Shown here: positions 25,469 to 34,226 of the stretch, piece after piece
Layout of the letters: the number at the start of each line of letters is the position of its first letter
Numbering within the stretch: the first letter of the stretch is position 1
NCBI GenBank assembly: GCA_945864305.1
Contig: CAMBAJ010000001.1
Coordinates: 1 to 64,000, forward strand
Direction of reading: 5' to 3'
Length of the DNA stretch: 64,000 nucleotides
From: an uncultured Clostridia bacterium
Lineage (GTDB): Bacteria > Bacillota > Clostridia > Oscillospirales > Oscillospiraceae
The notes under the pieces: model-generated
Told to the model about the DNA's origin: nothing
The model's database searches: none
The model's input: only the letters and a program-made list of their open reading frames with translations
Translations under genes and position numbers: made by a program

Positions 25469-26941
25469 ATGAAACTGGTATTGAACGGCCACGATGAGCG
25501 GTACGTGGTGGAGCAGAGCCTGATGAACCTGTTCCCCGGCGAGCTGCCCGTCTATGAGCCTGTGCAGCCCGGCGACGAGAGCTGGGCCATCATCACCCTG
25601 CGGGAGTCCGAGGCCGACTGCCGCGTGACGGTGGAGCTGCGCCACGGCGGAAAGACCGCCGCCCAGAGCTGCCGGGCCGTCCTCTCCGGCACGGATTTTG
25701 AAAAAGAGGGCCAGCGGCGCCACGCCATCGCCCGGGGCTTCTTCCTGGCGGCCCGGGCCGTCACCGGCGTCACGCCGCCCTGGGGGATGCTGACCGGCGT
25801 CCGGCCCGACAAGCCCGTCACCTGGGCCCTGGCGGGCGGAAAGACGCCGGAGGAGGCCGCGGCCATGCTGGAGGAGGATTACTTCGTCACCCCCGAGCGG
25901 GCCGCTCTGGCCCTGGAGACCGGCTCCACGGCCCTGACCGCTTCCCGCAAGCTGGGGCCGAAGGACATCGCCGTGTACGTTGGCATCCCCTTCTGCCCCA
26001 CCCGCTGCGCCTACTGCTCCTTTGTCAGCCAGTCGGTGGAGCGGAGCTTCGCCTTGGTGCCGCCCTATGTCGACGCCCTGATCGAGGAGATCAAAGCCGG
26101 TGGGAAGATGGTCCGGGAAGAGATGCTGCGGTGCCGCGCCTTCTACATGGGCGGCGGCACGCCCACGACCCTGACAGCGGAGCAGATGGACCGGGTGCTG
26201 ACGGCCTTTGAGGAGTCCTTTGACCTGTCCCCCTGCGAGGAGATCACGGTGGAGGCGGGCCGTCCAGACACCATCACGGCGGAGAAGCTGGCGGTGCTGA
26301 GGGCCCACGGCGTCACCCGGGTCTCCGTCAACCCCCAGACCATGGAGGACCATGTGCTCCGGGCCATCGGCCGGTGCCACACGGCCGGAGATATCGAGGC
26401 CGCCATGGAGCTGGTGGAAAAATATGAGTTTCCCCATGTGAACATGGACCTGATCGCCGGTCTCCCGGAGGATAGCCCCGAGGGCTTCCGCCGGTCCCTG
26501 GACCGCTGTCTGGCCTTCGGCACGGACAATGTCACGGTCCACACCCTGGCACTGAAAAAGGGCAGCCGCATCCTGCTGGAAGGGCTGTCCATCCCCGGCC
26601 CCGAGGCCGTGGCGGAGATGCTGGACTATGCCGCCCCCACCCTGCGGAGCGCCGGTTACGGACCCTACTACCTGTACCGGCAGAAGTACATGTCCGGCAG
26701 CTTTGAAAACATCGGCTGGTGCCGCCCCGGTGCGGAGTGCTGGTACAACGTCTATATCATGTCGGAACTGTGCTCCATCCTGTCCTTCGGCGCCGGCGGG
26801 TCCACCAAGATGGTGGAGCCCGGCACCAACCACATCGAGCGGGTGTTCAACCTCAAGTACCCCAAGGAGTACACGGAGCGCCCCGAAAAATGCCTTGCCA
26901 ACCAGGCGGCGTTTGCCGCATTCTATCACCAGCTGCCCTAA
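25469..26941 (+). CDS. hemZ: Radical SAM coproporphyrinogen III oxidase-like protein
   Basis: 490 aa. An N-terminal ~165-residue extension typical of HemZ is followed by a radical-SAM barrel with the 4Fe-4S motif CPTRCAYC and the SAM-binding MGGGTPTT, then HemN-like VNMDLIAGLPED. HemN/HemZ proteins oxidatively decarboxylate coproporphyrinogen III without oxygen, although clostridial HemZ function is only partly established. Position after dtd and the MBL hydrolase is a conserved clostridial arrangement. There is only 6 bp between the previous stop and this ATG, and no good ribosome site, so translational coupling is likely. Confidence 0.9.
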   Translation: MKLVLNGHDERYVVEQSLMNLFPGELPVYEPVQPGDESWAIITLRESEADCRVTVELRHGGKTAAQSCRAVLSGTDFEKEGQRRHAIARGFFLAARAVTGVTPPWGMLTGVRPDKPVTWALAGGKTPEEAAAMLEEDYFVTPERAALALETGSTALTASRKLGPKDIAVYVGIPFCPTRCAYCSFVSQSVERSFALVPPYVDALIEEIKAGGKMVREEMLRCRAFYMGGGTPTTLTAEQMDRVLTAFEESFDLSPCEEITVEAGRPDTITAEKLAVLRAHGVTRVSVNPQTMEDHVLRAIGRCHTAGDIEAAMELVEKYEFPHVNMDLIAGLPEDSPEGFRRSLDRCLAFGTDNVTVHTLALKKGSRILLEGLSIPGPEAVAEMLDYAAPTLRSAGYGPYYLYRQKYMSGSFENIGWCRPGAECWYNVYIMSELCSILSFGAGGSTKMVEPGTNHIERVFNLKYPKEYTERPEKCLANQAAFAAFYHQLP

Positions 26942-26977
26942 GCCGCAGCTGCCACACTTTGAAAGGAGCCAACTGAT

Positions 26978-27913
26978 ATGCCGTATTCTCTGACGCAGAT
27001 CAATGAAGCCATCCGCAGCGATCCTCAGGCGTTTGTCGAAGAATGTGACGCCGCCTTTGCCAAGAAGGTGGAAAACGCAGCGAAAAAGATCGCCGACCAC
27101 CGCACCGAGTCCCATGTCATCCTGCTCTCCGGCCCCTCCGGCTCCGGCAAGACCACCACCGCCCTGAAAATCGAGGAGCAGCTGGAGAAAATGGGCATTG
27201 AGACCCACACCGTCTCCATGGACAACTATTTCAACACCATTGACCCGGAGACCGCTCCCCGGAATCGGGAGGGCGCCATCGACTACGAGTCTCCCTTCTG
27301 CCTGGACATCGACCTGTTGAACCGGCACTTCGCCATGCTGGACCGGGGTGAGACCATTCACGTGCCCAAGTATGAGTTCGCCCGGCAAATGCGCTCCGAT
27401 ATCATGTCCCAGCCCATGCGCCTGGGTCCCGACGAGCTGGCCATCTTTGAGGGCATCCACGCCCTGAACGACATCATCGTGGGCAAGAATCCCCACGCCT
27501 TCAAGCTGTACATCGCCGCCCGCAGCAATCTGGTGGACGACGAAGGGAAGGTCGTGTTCCAGCACGCCTGGCTGCGGCTGTGCCGCCGTATTGTCCGGGA
27601 CTACAAGTTCCGGGGCAGCGACGCCAGCTTCACCCTGAAAATGTGGGCCAACGTCCGCCGGGGCGAAAAGCTGTACATCTCCCCCTACAAGGAGAACGCC
27701 GATTTGATGTTCGACTCCTCGCTGGCCTTTGAGTTCTCCGTGCTCAAGCCCTTTGTGGTGCCTCTGCTGGAGGCCATCCCCGCCGGAAAGTACGACGTGG
27801 TGGATGACATGCTGAAGGGCTTTGAGCAGATCGAGGCTCTGGACGAGAAGTACGTGGCTCCCAACTCCCTGGCAAGAGAATTCATCGGCGGAAGCACCTA
27901 CGACAATCATTGA
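26978..27913 (+). CDS. Uridine kinase/phosphoribulokinase-family nucleoside kinase
   Basis: 311 aa with Walker A GPSGSGKTTT (about residues 51-60), the Asp of SMDNYF, and IFEGIHALND, the usual landmarks of uridine kinase-like P-loop kinases. An N-terminal ~45-residue helical extension and a long C terminus distinguish it from Udk (about 210 aa). It probably phosphorylates a nucleoside or related sugar compound; the actual substrate is not evident. GAAAGGAG precedes the ATG. The next gene starts 14 bp after, and a purine nucleoside phosphorylase is two genes on, consistent with nucleoside salvage. Confidence 0.85.
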   Translation: MPYSLTQINEAIRSDPQAFVEECDAAFAKKVENAAKKIADHRTESHVILLSGPSGSGKTTTALKIEEQLEKMGIETHTVSMDNYFNTIDPETAPRNREGAIDYESPFCLDIDLLNRHFAMLDRGETIHVPKYEFARQMRSDIMSQPMRLGPDELAIFEGIHALNDIIVGKNPHAFKLYIAARSNLVDDEGKVVFQHAWLRLCRRIVRDYKFRGSDASFTLKMWANVRRGEKLYISPYKENADLMFDSSLAFEFSVLKPFVVPLLEAIPAGKYDVVDDMLKGFEQIEALDEKYVAPNSLAREFIGGSTYDNH

Positions 27914-27927
27914 GGGAGGTTTTCCTT

Positions 27928-28320
27928 ATGAACGAAAAGCTGTATGAACTGCTGGACACCATCCAGCGTACCGCCGTCCAGGCCAGCGACGTGGCCGCCG
28001 ATGCCGCCTACGGCGTCAGCAAAAAGGCCGGAGAGCTGCTGTCCGTGGCAAAGCTGAACATCCGGGTGGTGGAGTTGAAAGCCGAGGTCAACACGGCGCT
28101 CCGGGAGCTGGGCGAGATGCTCTACGCCACCCACACCGGCGATCCCACGGATTCCGAGACACTGCTGGCAAAGCTGGAGAGCATTGACGCTCTGAAAACC
28201 CAGATCGCGGACCTGAACGCCCAGATCGGCCGGGAGCAGGCCGCCGCTGCCTGTCCCACCTGCGGCGCCGCCATTCAGGAGGGCGACCAGTTCTGCCGGG
28301 AGTGCGGAGGGAAGCTGTGA
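27928..28320 (+). CDS. Small helical protein with C-terminal zinc ribbon
   Basis: 130 aa. Residues 1-100 are helical and coiled-coil-like (TIQRTAVQASDVAADAAYG, LNIRVVELKAEVNTAL). The last 30 residues form a double CxxC zinc ribbon (CPTCGAAIQEGDQFCRECGGKL). No catalytic motif is seen and the function is unknown; such proteins often serve as adaptors or scaffolds. The ATG at 27928 follows GAGGGAGG. Its TGA overlaps the punA ATG (TGATG), so the two are translationally coupled. Confidence 0.8.
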   Translation: MNEKLYELLDTIQRTAVQASDVAADAAYGVSKKAGELLSVAKLNIRVVELKAEVNTALRELGEMLYATHTGDPTDSETLLAKLESIDALKTQIADLNAQIGREQAAAACPTCGAAIQEGDQFCRECGGKL

Positions 28321-29147
28321 TGGAAACCTATACCTACGCGCAGTATCAGGAGAGTGCGGAGGCTCTGCGGGCCCGGCTGGGCGGCTTCACGCCCCGTATC
28401 CTGCTGATTTTGGGCTCCGGCCTGGGCGCTCTGGGCGACGAGGTGGAAGATCCCATCACGGTATCCTATGACGAGGTCCCCCACATGAAGCACTCCACCG
28501 CCCCGGACCACAAGGGCCGCTTTCTCTTTGGACGCCTGTCCGGCCAGGACGTGGCCGTCATGCAGGGCCGTCTCCACACCTATGAGGGCTGGTCCTTCGC
28601 GGATGTCAGCTATCCCGTCCGGGTGCTGCGGCTGCTGGGAGCAGAGACGCTGATCGTCACCAACGCCGCCGGCGCGGTGAACACCGCCTTCTCCGCCGGA
28701 GATATCATGCTCATCACCGACCACATCAAGCTCTTCGGCGTCAGCCCTCTATGCGGCGCCAACATCGACGAGTTCGGCCCCCGCTTCCCGGATATGAGCC
28801 ATGTCTACACCCCTGCTCTCCAGGACGCCGCCCGTCAGGCCGCGAAGGAGCTGGGCATTCCCCTGCGCCAGGGCGTGTACATGTTCTTCCCCGGTCCCCA
28901 GTACGAGACTCCCGCCGAGGTGCGGGCCGCCCGTCTTCTGGGCGCTGACGCGGTGGGCATGTCCACCGTGCCGGAGGCCATCGTGGCCGCTCACTGCGGC
29001 ATGAAGGTGCTGGGCTTCACCCTGTGCACCAACATGGCGGCGGGCGTGCTGGACCAGCCCCTTGACGGCGAGGAGGTCATTGCCGCCGGTTTGGCGGCGG
29101 GGCCGAAATTCACGGCCCTGGTAAAAGCCTGCCTGGAACGGGTATAA
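28320..29147 (+). CDS. punA: Purine nucleoside phosphorylase
   Basis: Cleaves purine (deoxy)nucleosides with phosphate to base and (deoxy)ribose-1-phosphate in purine salvage. 275 aa with the trimeric PNP landmarks: LILGSGLG (phosphate), GRLHTYEGW, TNAAGAVN, FFPGPQYETPAEVR and VGMSTVPEAIVA near the purine site. The start at 28320 overlaps the previous stop by one base. The GGAGGG inside the preceding gene serves as its ribosome site. Confidence 0.95.
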   Translation: METYTYAQYQESAEALRARLGGFTPRILLILGSGLGALGDEVEDPITVSYDEVPHMKHSTAPDHKGRFLFGRLSGQDVAVMQGRLHTYEGWSFADVSYPVRVLRLLGAETLIVTNAAGAVNTAFSAGDIMLITDHIKLFGVSPLCGANIDEFGPRFPDMSHVYTPALQDAARQAAKELGIPLRQGVYMFFPGPQYETPAEVRAARLLGADAVGMSTVPEAIVAAHCGMKVLGFTLCTNMAAGVLDQPLDGEEVIAAGLAAGPKFTALVKACLERV

Positions 29148-29213
29148 TGTGCCGTCTGGCGCAATAGGCTACATAAGAATTTCATGCATTTCTTATTTTG
29201 AGGTAACTTCTTC

Positions 29214-30824
29214 ATGTCGAATCAAAAAAAGCAATCCTTTTTGGGCGGTGCCGCCATTCTGGCGGCGGCTGTCGCCATCGTGAAGGTCATCGGTGCTGTC
29301 TATAAGATTCCCTTCGGCAACATCGTCGGCAGCGAGGGGCAGACGTATTTCAACGTTGCCTACAATATCTATAACGTGCTGCTGACCATCTCCACCGCCG
29401 GTCTGCCGCTGGCCATCTCCAAGCTCACCAGTGAGGCTCACGCCCAGGGGCGGGAAAATCAGAAGCGGAAGATTTTCCGCACCGCCATCTGGCTGTTCTT
29501 TGCGCTGGGTCTGGTAGGTGCACTGCTCATGTACTTCGGCGCTGCCCAGCTGGCGGACTTTATGAATGAGCCCCTGGGCTACTGGCCCATTAAGGCCCTG
29601 GCGCCCGCGGTGTTCTGCGTGTGTCTGCTGGCCTGCATGCGGGGCTATACCCAGGGCCAGAGGAACATGACGCCCACCGCCGTGTCTCAGATCCTGGAGG
29701 CGCTGTGCAAGCTGTTTCTGGGCCTGACGCTGGCCTGGTACTTCCTGAAGCTGGGCATGGGGCTGGATATTGCCGCGGCAGGTGCCATTCTGGGCGTCAC
29801 CGTGGGAACCGTCCTGTCCATGTGCTTCCTGGTCGTCTATCTGCTGACCCACCGGGACCGCGGCGAGTCTCTGGATGTGCCGGACAGGGCCGGAGCGCTG
29901 ATGAAGCGGATCCTCGCCATCGGCATCCCCATCACCCTCAGCAACTCCGCCATGAGCATCATCACGCTGATCGACACGAAAAACGTGCTGGGGCGGCTGC
30001 GGACCATCCCGGAGCTGGCGGATTCCGCCGCCACGCTGTTCGGTCAGTACCAGTTCGGCATGAACCTCATCAATCTGCCGCCGTCCTTCGTCTATCCCGT
30101 CACTATGAGCCTGATCCCCTTCGCGGCGGCGGCTCTCAGCCGGAAGGACCACGCAGGTGCGGGCCGCATCGTCTCCTCCGCCTTCCGCATCATTGCCACT
30201 CTGGCCATTCCCGCCGGTGTGGGCCTCAGTGTGCTGGGCGGTCCGGCTCTGATGATGCTCTATCCCCGCCAGCAGGCGGACGCCATGGCTGCCGGCCCCC
30301 ATATGCGCTGGCTGGGCATCGCCTGCATCTTCATCTGCATCATGACCTTGACCAACGCCATCTTACAGACCTACGGCAAGGAGAGGATTCCCATCTTCAC
30401 CGTCATCGCCGGCGGCATCACGAAAATCGTGATGAACTATATCCTGGTGGGGAATCCTGATATCAACATCCACGGCGCGCCCATCTCCACCCTGTGCTGC
30501 TACATGGTCATCGTGGGGCTGAACCTGTTCTTCGTGTGGAAGTACTCCCCGGAGAAGCCCCACTATATCCAGCTGTTCGCAAAGCCGGTCCTGGCCTCCG
30601 TCCTCATGGGCGGCGCCGCCTGGGCGGTGTACGGCTTCGTGAACCGGGCCCTCGCCGGCAGTCACTCCGCCTACGGCGCCAACGCCATCGCCACGATGGT
30701 GGGCATCTGCGCCGGCGTGGTGGCGTATGCCATTCTGGTCATCGCCCTGCGCATTCTGCGGGCGGAGGACGTCCGCTCCATTCCCCACGGGGAGAAACTT
30801 GTCAAACTTCTGCACCTGAAGTAA
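29214..30824 (+). CDS. SpoVB/MurJ-type polysaccharide flippase
   Basis: 536 aa, about 14 transmembrane helices, MOP-superfamily pattern with the N-terminal GGAAILAAAVAIVKVIGAVYKIPFGNIVG typical of SpoVB-like proteins. It would flip lipid-linked wall or polysaccharide precursors across the cytoplasmic membrane. In spore formers SpoVB supports cortex synthesis, but several paralogues are common, so the exact role is inference. It sits between nucleotide-metabolism genes, with an AT-rich ATAAGAA/TTCTTAT hairpin in the 66-bp gap before it. Confidence 0.88.
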   Translation: MSNQKKQSFLGGAAILAAAVAIVKVIGAVYKIPFGNIVGSEGQTYFNVAYNIYNVLLTISTAGLPLAISKLTSEAHAQGRENQKRKIFRTAIWLFFALGLVGALLMYFGAAQLADFMNEPLGYWPIKALAPAVFCVCLLACMRGYTQGQRNMTPTAVSQILEALCKLFLGLTLAWYFLKLGMGLDIAAAGAILGVTVGTVLSMCFLVVYLLTHRDRGESLDVPDRAGALMKRILAIGIPITLSNSAMSIITLIDTKNVLGRLRTIPELADSAATLFGQYQFGMNLINLPPSFVYPVTMSLIPFAAAALSRKDHAGAGRIVSSAFRIIATLAIPAGVGLSVLGGPALMMLYPRQQADAMAAGPHMRWLGIACIFICIMTLTNAILQTYGKERIPIFTVIAGGITKIVMNYILVGNPDINIHGAPISTLCCYMVIVGLNLFFVWKYSPEKPHYIQLFAKPVLASVLMGGAAWAVYGFVNRALAGSHSAYGANAIATMVGICAGVVAYAILVIALRILRAEDVRSIPHGEKLVKLLHLK

Positions 30825-30881
30825 AAAAGTCCTGAAATTTCAAGGCTTTTCTGCGAATATTCTTGCAAAGGCAGGCAATGT

Positions 30882-31679
30882 ATGGTAGATTTTCAATGTA
30901 AGAGCCGCTATGGCTGGGAGGACTTCCTGGAAATCATGAAGCTCCTCCGCTCCCCCGGCGGCTGTCCCTGGGACGCGGAGCAGACCCACGCGTCCATCCG
31001 CCGGAATTTTCTGGAGGAGACCTATGAGGTCCTGGACGCCCTGGACCGCGACGACCCCCACGCCATGTGCGAGGAACTGGGGGATGTTTTGATGCAGGTG
31101 GTGTTCCACACCCAGATTGAGACCGAGCGGGGCCACTTCACCATGGACGACGTGGTGGACGGCGTGGCCCAAAAGCTGGTGTACCGACACCCCCATGTAT
31201 TTGGCGGCACCATGCAGGCCGACAACAGCGAGCAGGTTCTGGTGAACTGGGAGGTTTTGAAGCGGCAGGAAAAAGGCCAGCGCTCCACCTCCGACGCCAT
31301 CGAGTCCGTGCCCCACACCCTGCCTGCCCTGTGGCGGGCAGAAAAGGTCCAGAGCAAGACCGCCAAGGCCGGCTTTGACTGGAAGGACGCCGTCAGCGCC
31401 CTGACCAAGCTGGAGGAGGAGGTCCGGGAGTTGCGGGAGGCTCTGGAGTCCGGTAAAGACACCGATGCGCCCCACGGCATCCGGGAAGAGGTGGGCGACA
31501 CACTGTTCATGGCCGCCAAGGTGGCCCAGATGACCGGCGTGGACCCGGAGGATGCCCTCCACCGCGCCTGCGACAAATTCGACGCCCGCTTCCGCCAGGT
31601 GGAGGCCGGGGCGGACAAGCCCCTCTCGGAGTGCTCCGGGGAGGAGCTGCTGGCCCTCTGGCGGGCCGCCAAGCAATAG
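30882..31679 (+). CDS. mazG: Nucleoside triphosphate pyrophosphohydrolase MazG
   Basis: Hydrolyses (d)NTPs to monophosphates and pyrophosphate, cleaning up damaged nucleotides. 265 aa with two MazG helical repeats. The first has PGGCPWDAEQTHASIRR and EETYEVLDAL...EELGDVLMQV; the second has LEEEVRELREAL and EEVGDTLFMA. The ExxE12-28ExxD metal sites are intact in both. This corresponds to the YabN C-terminal half in Bacillus, and the genes that follow (HU, rqcP/yabO, yabP, yabQ, divIC, yabR) reproduce the Bacillus order. Confidence 0.94.
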   Translation: MVDFQCKSRYGWEDFLEIMKLLRSPGGCPWDAEQTHASIRRNFLEETYEVLDALDRDDPHAMCEELGDVLMQVVFHTQIETERGHFTMDDVVDGVAQKLVYRHPHVFGGTMQADNSEQVLVNWEVLKRQEKGQRSTSDAIESVPHTLPALWRAEKVQSKTAKAGFDWKDAVSALTKLEEEVRELREALESGKDTDAPHGIREEVGDTLFMAAKVAQMTGVDPEDALHRACDKFDARFRQVEAGADKPLSECSGEELLALWRAAKQ

Positions 31680-31753
31680 GAGTCTTCAACGCGTGATTCG
31701 CGTTAAGAGAATAAATTGACATCCACAAACGATTTTATAGGAGGATACTATCC

Positions 31754-32029
31754 ATGAACAAAGCTGAACTGATCAACGCCGTCGCCGCTTCCACCGGCTT
31801 CTCCAAGAAGGACGCGGAGACTGTTGTCTCTGCCACTCTGGACGCCATCACCGCCGCTCTGCAGGAGGGTGAGAAGGTCCAGCTGGTCGGCTTCGGTTCC
31901 TTTGAGGTCAAGAAGCGCGCTGCCCGCATCGGCCGCAATCCCAAGACCAAGGAGACCATTGAGATTCCTGCTTCCGTGGTGCCCGTGTTCAAGGCCGGCA
32001 AGGCTCTGAAGGACAGCGTCTCCAAGTAA
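31754..32029 (+). CDS. hup: HU-family DNA-binding protein
   Basis: 91 aa with the HU/IHF signature [21 protein letters not shown] and the DNA-inserting beta-arm Pro region ([15 protein letters not shown]). It binds and bends chromosomal DNA as a homodimer. A strong AGGAGG precedes the ATG. Codon use is that of a highly expressed gene. An AACGCG/CGCGTT palindrome lies in the gap before it, perhaps an operator. Confidence 0.97.
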   Translation: MNKAELINAVAASTGFSKKDAETVVSATLDAITAALQEGEKVQLVGFGSFEVKKRAARIGRNPKTKETIEIPASVVPVFKAGKALKDSVSK

Positions 32030-32080
32030 TTCGCATTCAGAGTCTCTTTTCCTTGCGAAAAGGCAAACAATCGCCAAAAG

Positions 32081-32104
32081 CTGCCGGCACCAAGGTGCCG
32101 GCAG
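32081..32104 (+). terminator. Hairpin between hup and rqcP
   Basis: CTGCCGGCACC-AA-GGTGCCGGCAG followed by a moderate T-rich TCCTTGTTT. Probably a partial terminator lowering expression of the sporulation and quality-control genes relative to HU. Confidence 0.65.
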
Positions 32105-32125
32105 TCCTTGTTTGGAGGGTTTTCT

Positions 32126-32371
32126 ATGCGTTTGGACAAATATCTGAAGGTAGCCCGGCTCATCAAGCGGCGGACCGTGGCCAACGAGGCCTGTGACAAC
32201 GGTCTCGTCACCGTCAACGGCAAGCCCGCCCGGGCGTCTTATGACGTCAAAGTGGGGGACCAGATCACCATGCGGTTCGGCGTCCGCACCGTCACGGTGG
32301 AGGTCCTGTCCCTCCAGGAAACAGTGAAACAGGCCGATGCCGCCGCGCTGTACCGGGAAATTGGGTGGTAA
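32126..32371 (+). CDS. rqcP: S4-domain RNA-binding protein RqcP (YabO/Hsp15-like)
   Basis: 81 aa, a single S4 domain (MRLDKYLKVARLIKRRTVANEAC). In Bacillus the orthologue stabilises P-site tRNA during RqcH-directed C-terminal tailing of stalled nascent chains on 50S subunits. The start at 32126 follows GGAGGG. Its place before yabP, yabQ and divIC matches Bacillus yabO. Confidence 0.9.
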   Translation: MRLDKYLKVARLIKRRTVANEACDNGLVTVNGKPARASYDVKVGDQITMRFGVRTVTVEVLSLQETVKQADAAALYREIGW

Positions 32372-32424
32372 GGCATATTCGTCCCGCCGTCCCCATATCA
32401 TGGGGACAGGGGAGGGACGAGGAA

Positions 32425-32712
32425 ATGAACGATTACAACACGGTACCCGCGGCCGGACACCGACTGGAACTCATCGGCCGGGAGCATCTGGTCATCTCCG
32501 GCGTGGAAGATGTGGAGCGTTTTGACGAGACCGGCATCGTCATGTCCACCTCCGCCGGGACCCTGGTGGTCACGGGAGAGGACCTGCACATCGGCAAGCT
32601 GTCTCTGGACGGCGGCGAGCTCCACGTGGACGGCCGCATCGACTCCCTGTCCTATGAAGACCAGGGACCTGCCCGGGGCGGATTTTTCAGCCGGCTGTTC
32701 GGCTCTGCATGA
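32425..32712 (+). CDS. yabP: Sporulation protein YabP
   Basis: 95 aa with a family-typical beta-rich core (HLVISGVEDVERFDETGIVMSTSAGTLVVTG), LHIGKLSLDGGELHVDGRIDSLSY and an RGGFFSRLFG tail. YabP is a mother-cell sporulation protein required, with YabQ, for normal cortex formation in characterised bacilli. The start at 32425 with GACGAGGAA upstream is preferred over the track start. The last codon overlaps the yabQ start (ATGA). Confidence 0.9.
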   Translation: MNDYNTVPAAGHRLELIGREHLVISGVEDVERFDETGIVMSTSAGTLVVTGEDLHIGKLSLDGGELHVDGRIDSLSYEDQGPARGGFFSRLFGSA

Positions 32713-33362
32713 CGAACGAGATTTCCCACCAGCTACTGGTCTTTGGTCAGTCCATCCTGCTGGGGCTGTCCATAGGCCTGCTGTATGACCTGTTGCGTCC
32801 CTTCCGTCTGCGGCTGCCCCGACTGACTGGATTGCTGGATGGGCTGTACTGCCTGACCGTGGGCTGTGCCGTGTTCCTTTTTCTCCTAGGGCAGGCCGAG
32901 GGGCAGCTCCGGGGCTTTGTGGTCCTGGGGGCCGTGGGCGGAGCCGTGCTGTTTTTCTGCGCCTTCTCCGAATTGCTGCGGCCCGTATGGGCCTTTTGGG
33001 TCGACACACTGGCCTACTTGTTACATCTGTTGTCTTTTCCGTTGCTTTGGGCCAAAAATTTCTGCAAAAAATTGGCCCGCCGCGGAAAAAATCTCTTTTA
33101 TTTTGCGGGAAAATGCTTTACAATAAGAAACACCGGATATGTGTTTTCATCCCGGAAAGGAGGCGGCAGATATGGCAAAAGTGGAAAAAAAGTCCCGGAA
33201 AAAGCAGCGCGTCCGCAGCAGCCTGCTGACCAAGCTTCTGCTGTTGGTCCTTCTGGTCGCCGTGGGATGGCAGCTGTACGATCTCCACGGCCAGGTGGCA
33301 AACGCCCAGGCGGAAAAAGAGCGTCTGGCCGCAGAGGTCGAGACCACCCGGCAGGAGAATGA
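32709..33362 (+). CDS. yabQ: Spore cortex biosynthesis protein YabQ
   Basis: 217 aa. The first ~125 residues hold four or so transmembrane helices (QSILLGLSIGLLYDLLR, YCLTVGCAVFLFLLG, FVVLGAVGGAVLFFCAFSELL, AFWVDTLAYLLHLLSF), as in YabQ. The following basic Arg/Gly/Pro-rich tail has no clear counterpart and overlaps divIC by 191 bp in another reading frame. Either the tail is a genuine overlap, or the natural stop was lost by a frameshift. ATGA overlap with yabP indicates coupled translation. Confidence 0.82.
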   Translation: MTNEISHQLLVFGQSILLGLSIGLLYDLLRPFRLRLPRLTGLLDGLYCLTVGCAVFLFLLGQAEGQLRGFVVLGAVGGAVLFFCAFSELLRPVWAFWVDTLAYLLHLLSFPLLWAKNFCKKLARRGKNLFYFAGKCFTIRNTGYVFSSRKGGGRYGKSGKKVPEKAARPQQPADQASAVGPSGRRGMAAVRSPRPGGKRPGGKRASGRRGRDHPAGE

Positions 33363-33480
33363 GGCCCTGGCGGCGGATATTGCCGAGGGCGGCACTGCTG
33401 AGAAAAAGCAGGAGATCGCCCGGGATGAACTGGGCTGGGTCGGTCCCGGCGAGTATGTGTTTTACAATAGGAGCAACTGA
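33172..33480 (+). CDS. divIC: Septum formation initiator DivIC/FtsB
   Basis: 102 aa. A short basic cytoplasmic tail, one transmembrane helix (LLTKLLLLVLLVAVGWQLY) and an extracytoplasmic coiled coil (VANAQAEKERLAAEVETTRQENEAL) define DivIC/FtsB, a partner of FtsL and DivIB in activating septal wall synthesis. GGAAAGGAGG lies inside yabQ ahead of the ATG. The ending ARDELGWVGPGEYVFYNR matches the family C terminus. Confidence 0.92.
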   Translation: MAKVEKKSRKKQRVRSSLLTKLLLLVLLVAVGWQLYDLHGQVANAQAEKERLAAEVETTRQENEALAADIAEGGTAEKKQEIARDELGWVGPGEYVFYNRSN

Positions 33481-33610
33481 TCGGTGTCGGGCGACGAGGG
33501 GGGCGGCCGCTCCCCCCGCTTGTATCCAGCGCCGGTCTTTTTTTGATAAGCTGCGTCCGGATTAGGAGCCGGGTCCAGTGAAAATCACGGAAGGAGAAAC
33601 TAAGTACTGT

Positions 33611-34102
33611 ATGGAGCCACAGGTTGGGAGCATTCTGGAAGGCAAGGTGACCACGATCACCAAATTCGGCGCGTTCGTCGCTCTGGAGGGCGGCAAGTCG
33701 GGTTTGGTACATATCTCGGAGATTGCCAACACGTTCGTAAATGATGTACACGATTTTCTGCAGGAGGGGCAAACCGTCAAGGTGTTGGTCCTCTCCACGG
33801 AGAACGGAAAGATCAATCTTTCCATCAAAAAGGCCCTGCCGCCCCAGGAACGGCCCGTTTCCCGCGGTCCCCGGCCCATGGGTTCCCGGCCCGCAGGCCC
33901 CCGTCCCGCCGGTACGGCGGCGCCCCGGCCCGCTCCCCAGAACCGGACGTACAGCCACGCGGCGCAGCAGCCTCTACCGCCCTCCAGCGACCAGTCTTTT
34001 GAGGATAAGCTCAAGCAGTTCCTCTCCTCCTCCGAGGGAAAGATGGCCGATCTGAACCGTAGCATTGACGGCAAGCGTGGCGGCGGACGCAGAAGAAGAT
34101 AA
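33611..34102 (+). CDS. yabR: S1 RNA-binding-domain protein YabR
   Basis: 163 aa. An N-terminal S1 OB fold (VGSILEGKVTTITKFGAFV, SGLVHISEIANTFV, GKINLSIKKA) is followed by a Pro/Arg/Gly-rich disordered linker and a short helical end (FEDKLKQFLSSSEGKMADL). Likely binds RNA or ribosomes. The start at 33611 aligns with YabR homologues. A GTG at 33578 with GGAG nine bases upstream is a real alternative that would add 11 residues. Confidence 0.88.
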   Translation: MEPQVGSILEGKVTTITKFGAFVALEGGKSGLVHISEIANTFVNDVHDFLQEGQTVKVLVLSTENGKINLSIKKALPPQERPVSRGPRPMGSRPAGPRPAGTAAPRPAPQNRTYSHAAQQPLPPSSDQSFEDKLKQFLSSSEGKMADLNRSIDGKRGGGRRRR

Positions 34103-34109
34103 GCATTCC

Positions 34110-34138
34110 AGAGGACCGCAGACGCGGTCCTCTTTTTT
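34110..34138 (+). terminator. Terminator after yabR
   Basis: AGAGGACCGC-AGAC-GCGGTCCTCT then TTTTTT. Confidence 0.92.
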
Positions 34139-34156
34139 ACGCCAATCTGCCGGCAA

Positions 34157-34220
34157 TAAAAAAGGGCCGCCCGGCAATTCTGCCGCGCGGCCCAAACGGG
34201 TGGGATATTGGAAAGCTTCC
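34157..34220 (-). ncRNA. Candidate small RNA between yabR and hpf
   Basis: On the minus strand a TTTACA-17-TATTAT promoter (34255-34227) is followed after about 30 nt by a perfect nested hairpin GGGCCGC/GCGGCCC enclosing CGGCA/TGCCG (34193-34164) and then TTTTTTATT. There is no ATG or ribosome site between them. The arrangement predicts a ~65-nt independently terminated transcript. Confidence 0.5.
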
Positions 34221-34226
34221 TCTATC

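Noticed and set aside
23474-27910. 1478-aa minus-strand ORF
   Set aside because: Lies antisense across relA, dtd, the MBL gene, hemZ and the kinase gene, all with clear family matches. Long shadows are expected in high-GC DNA.
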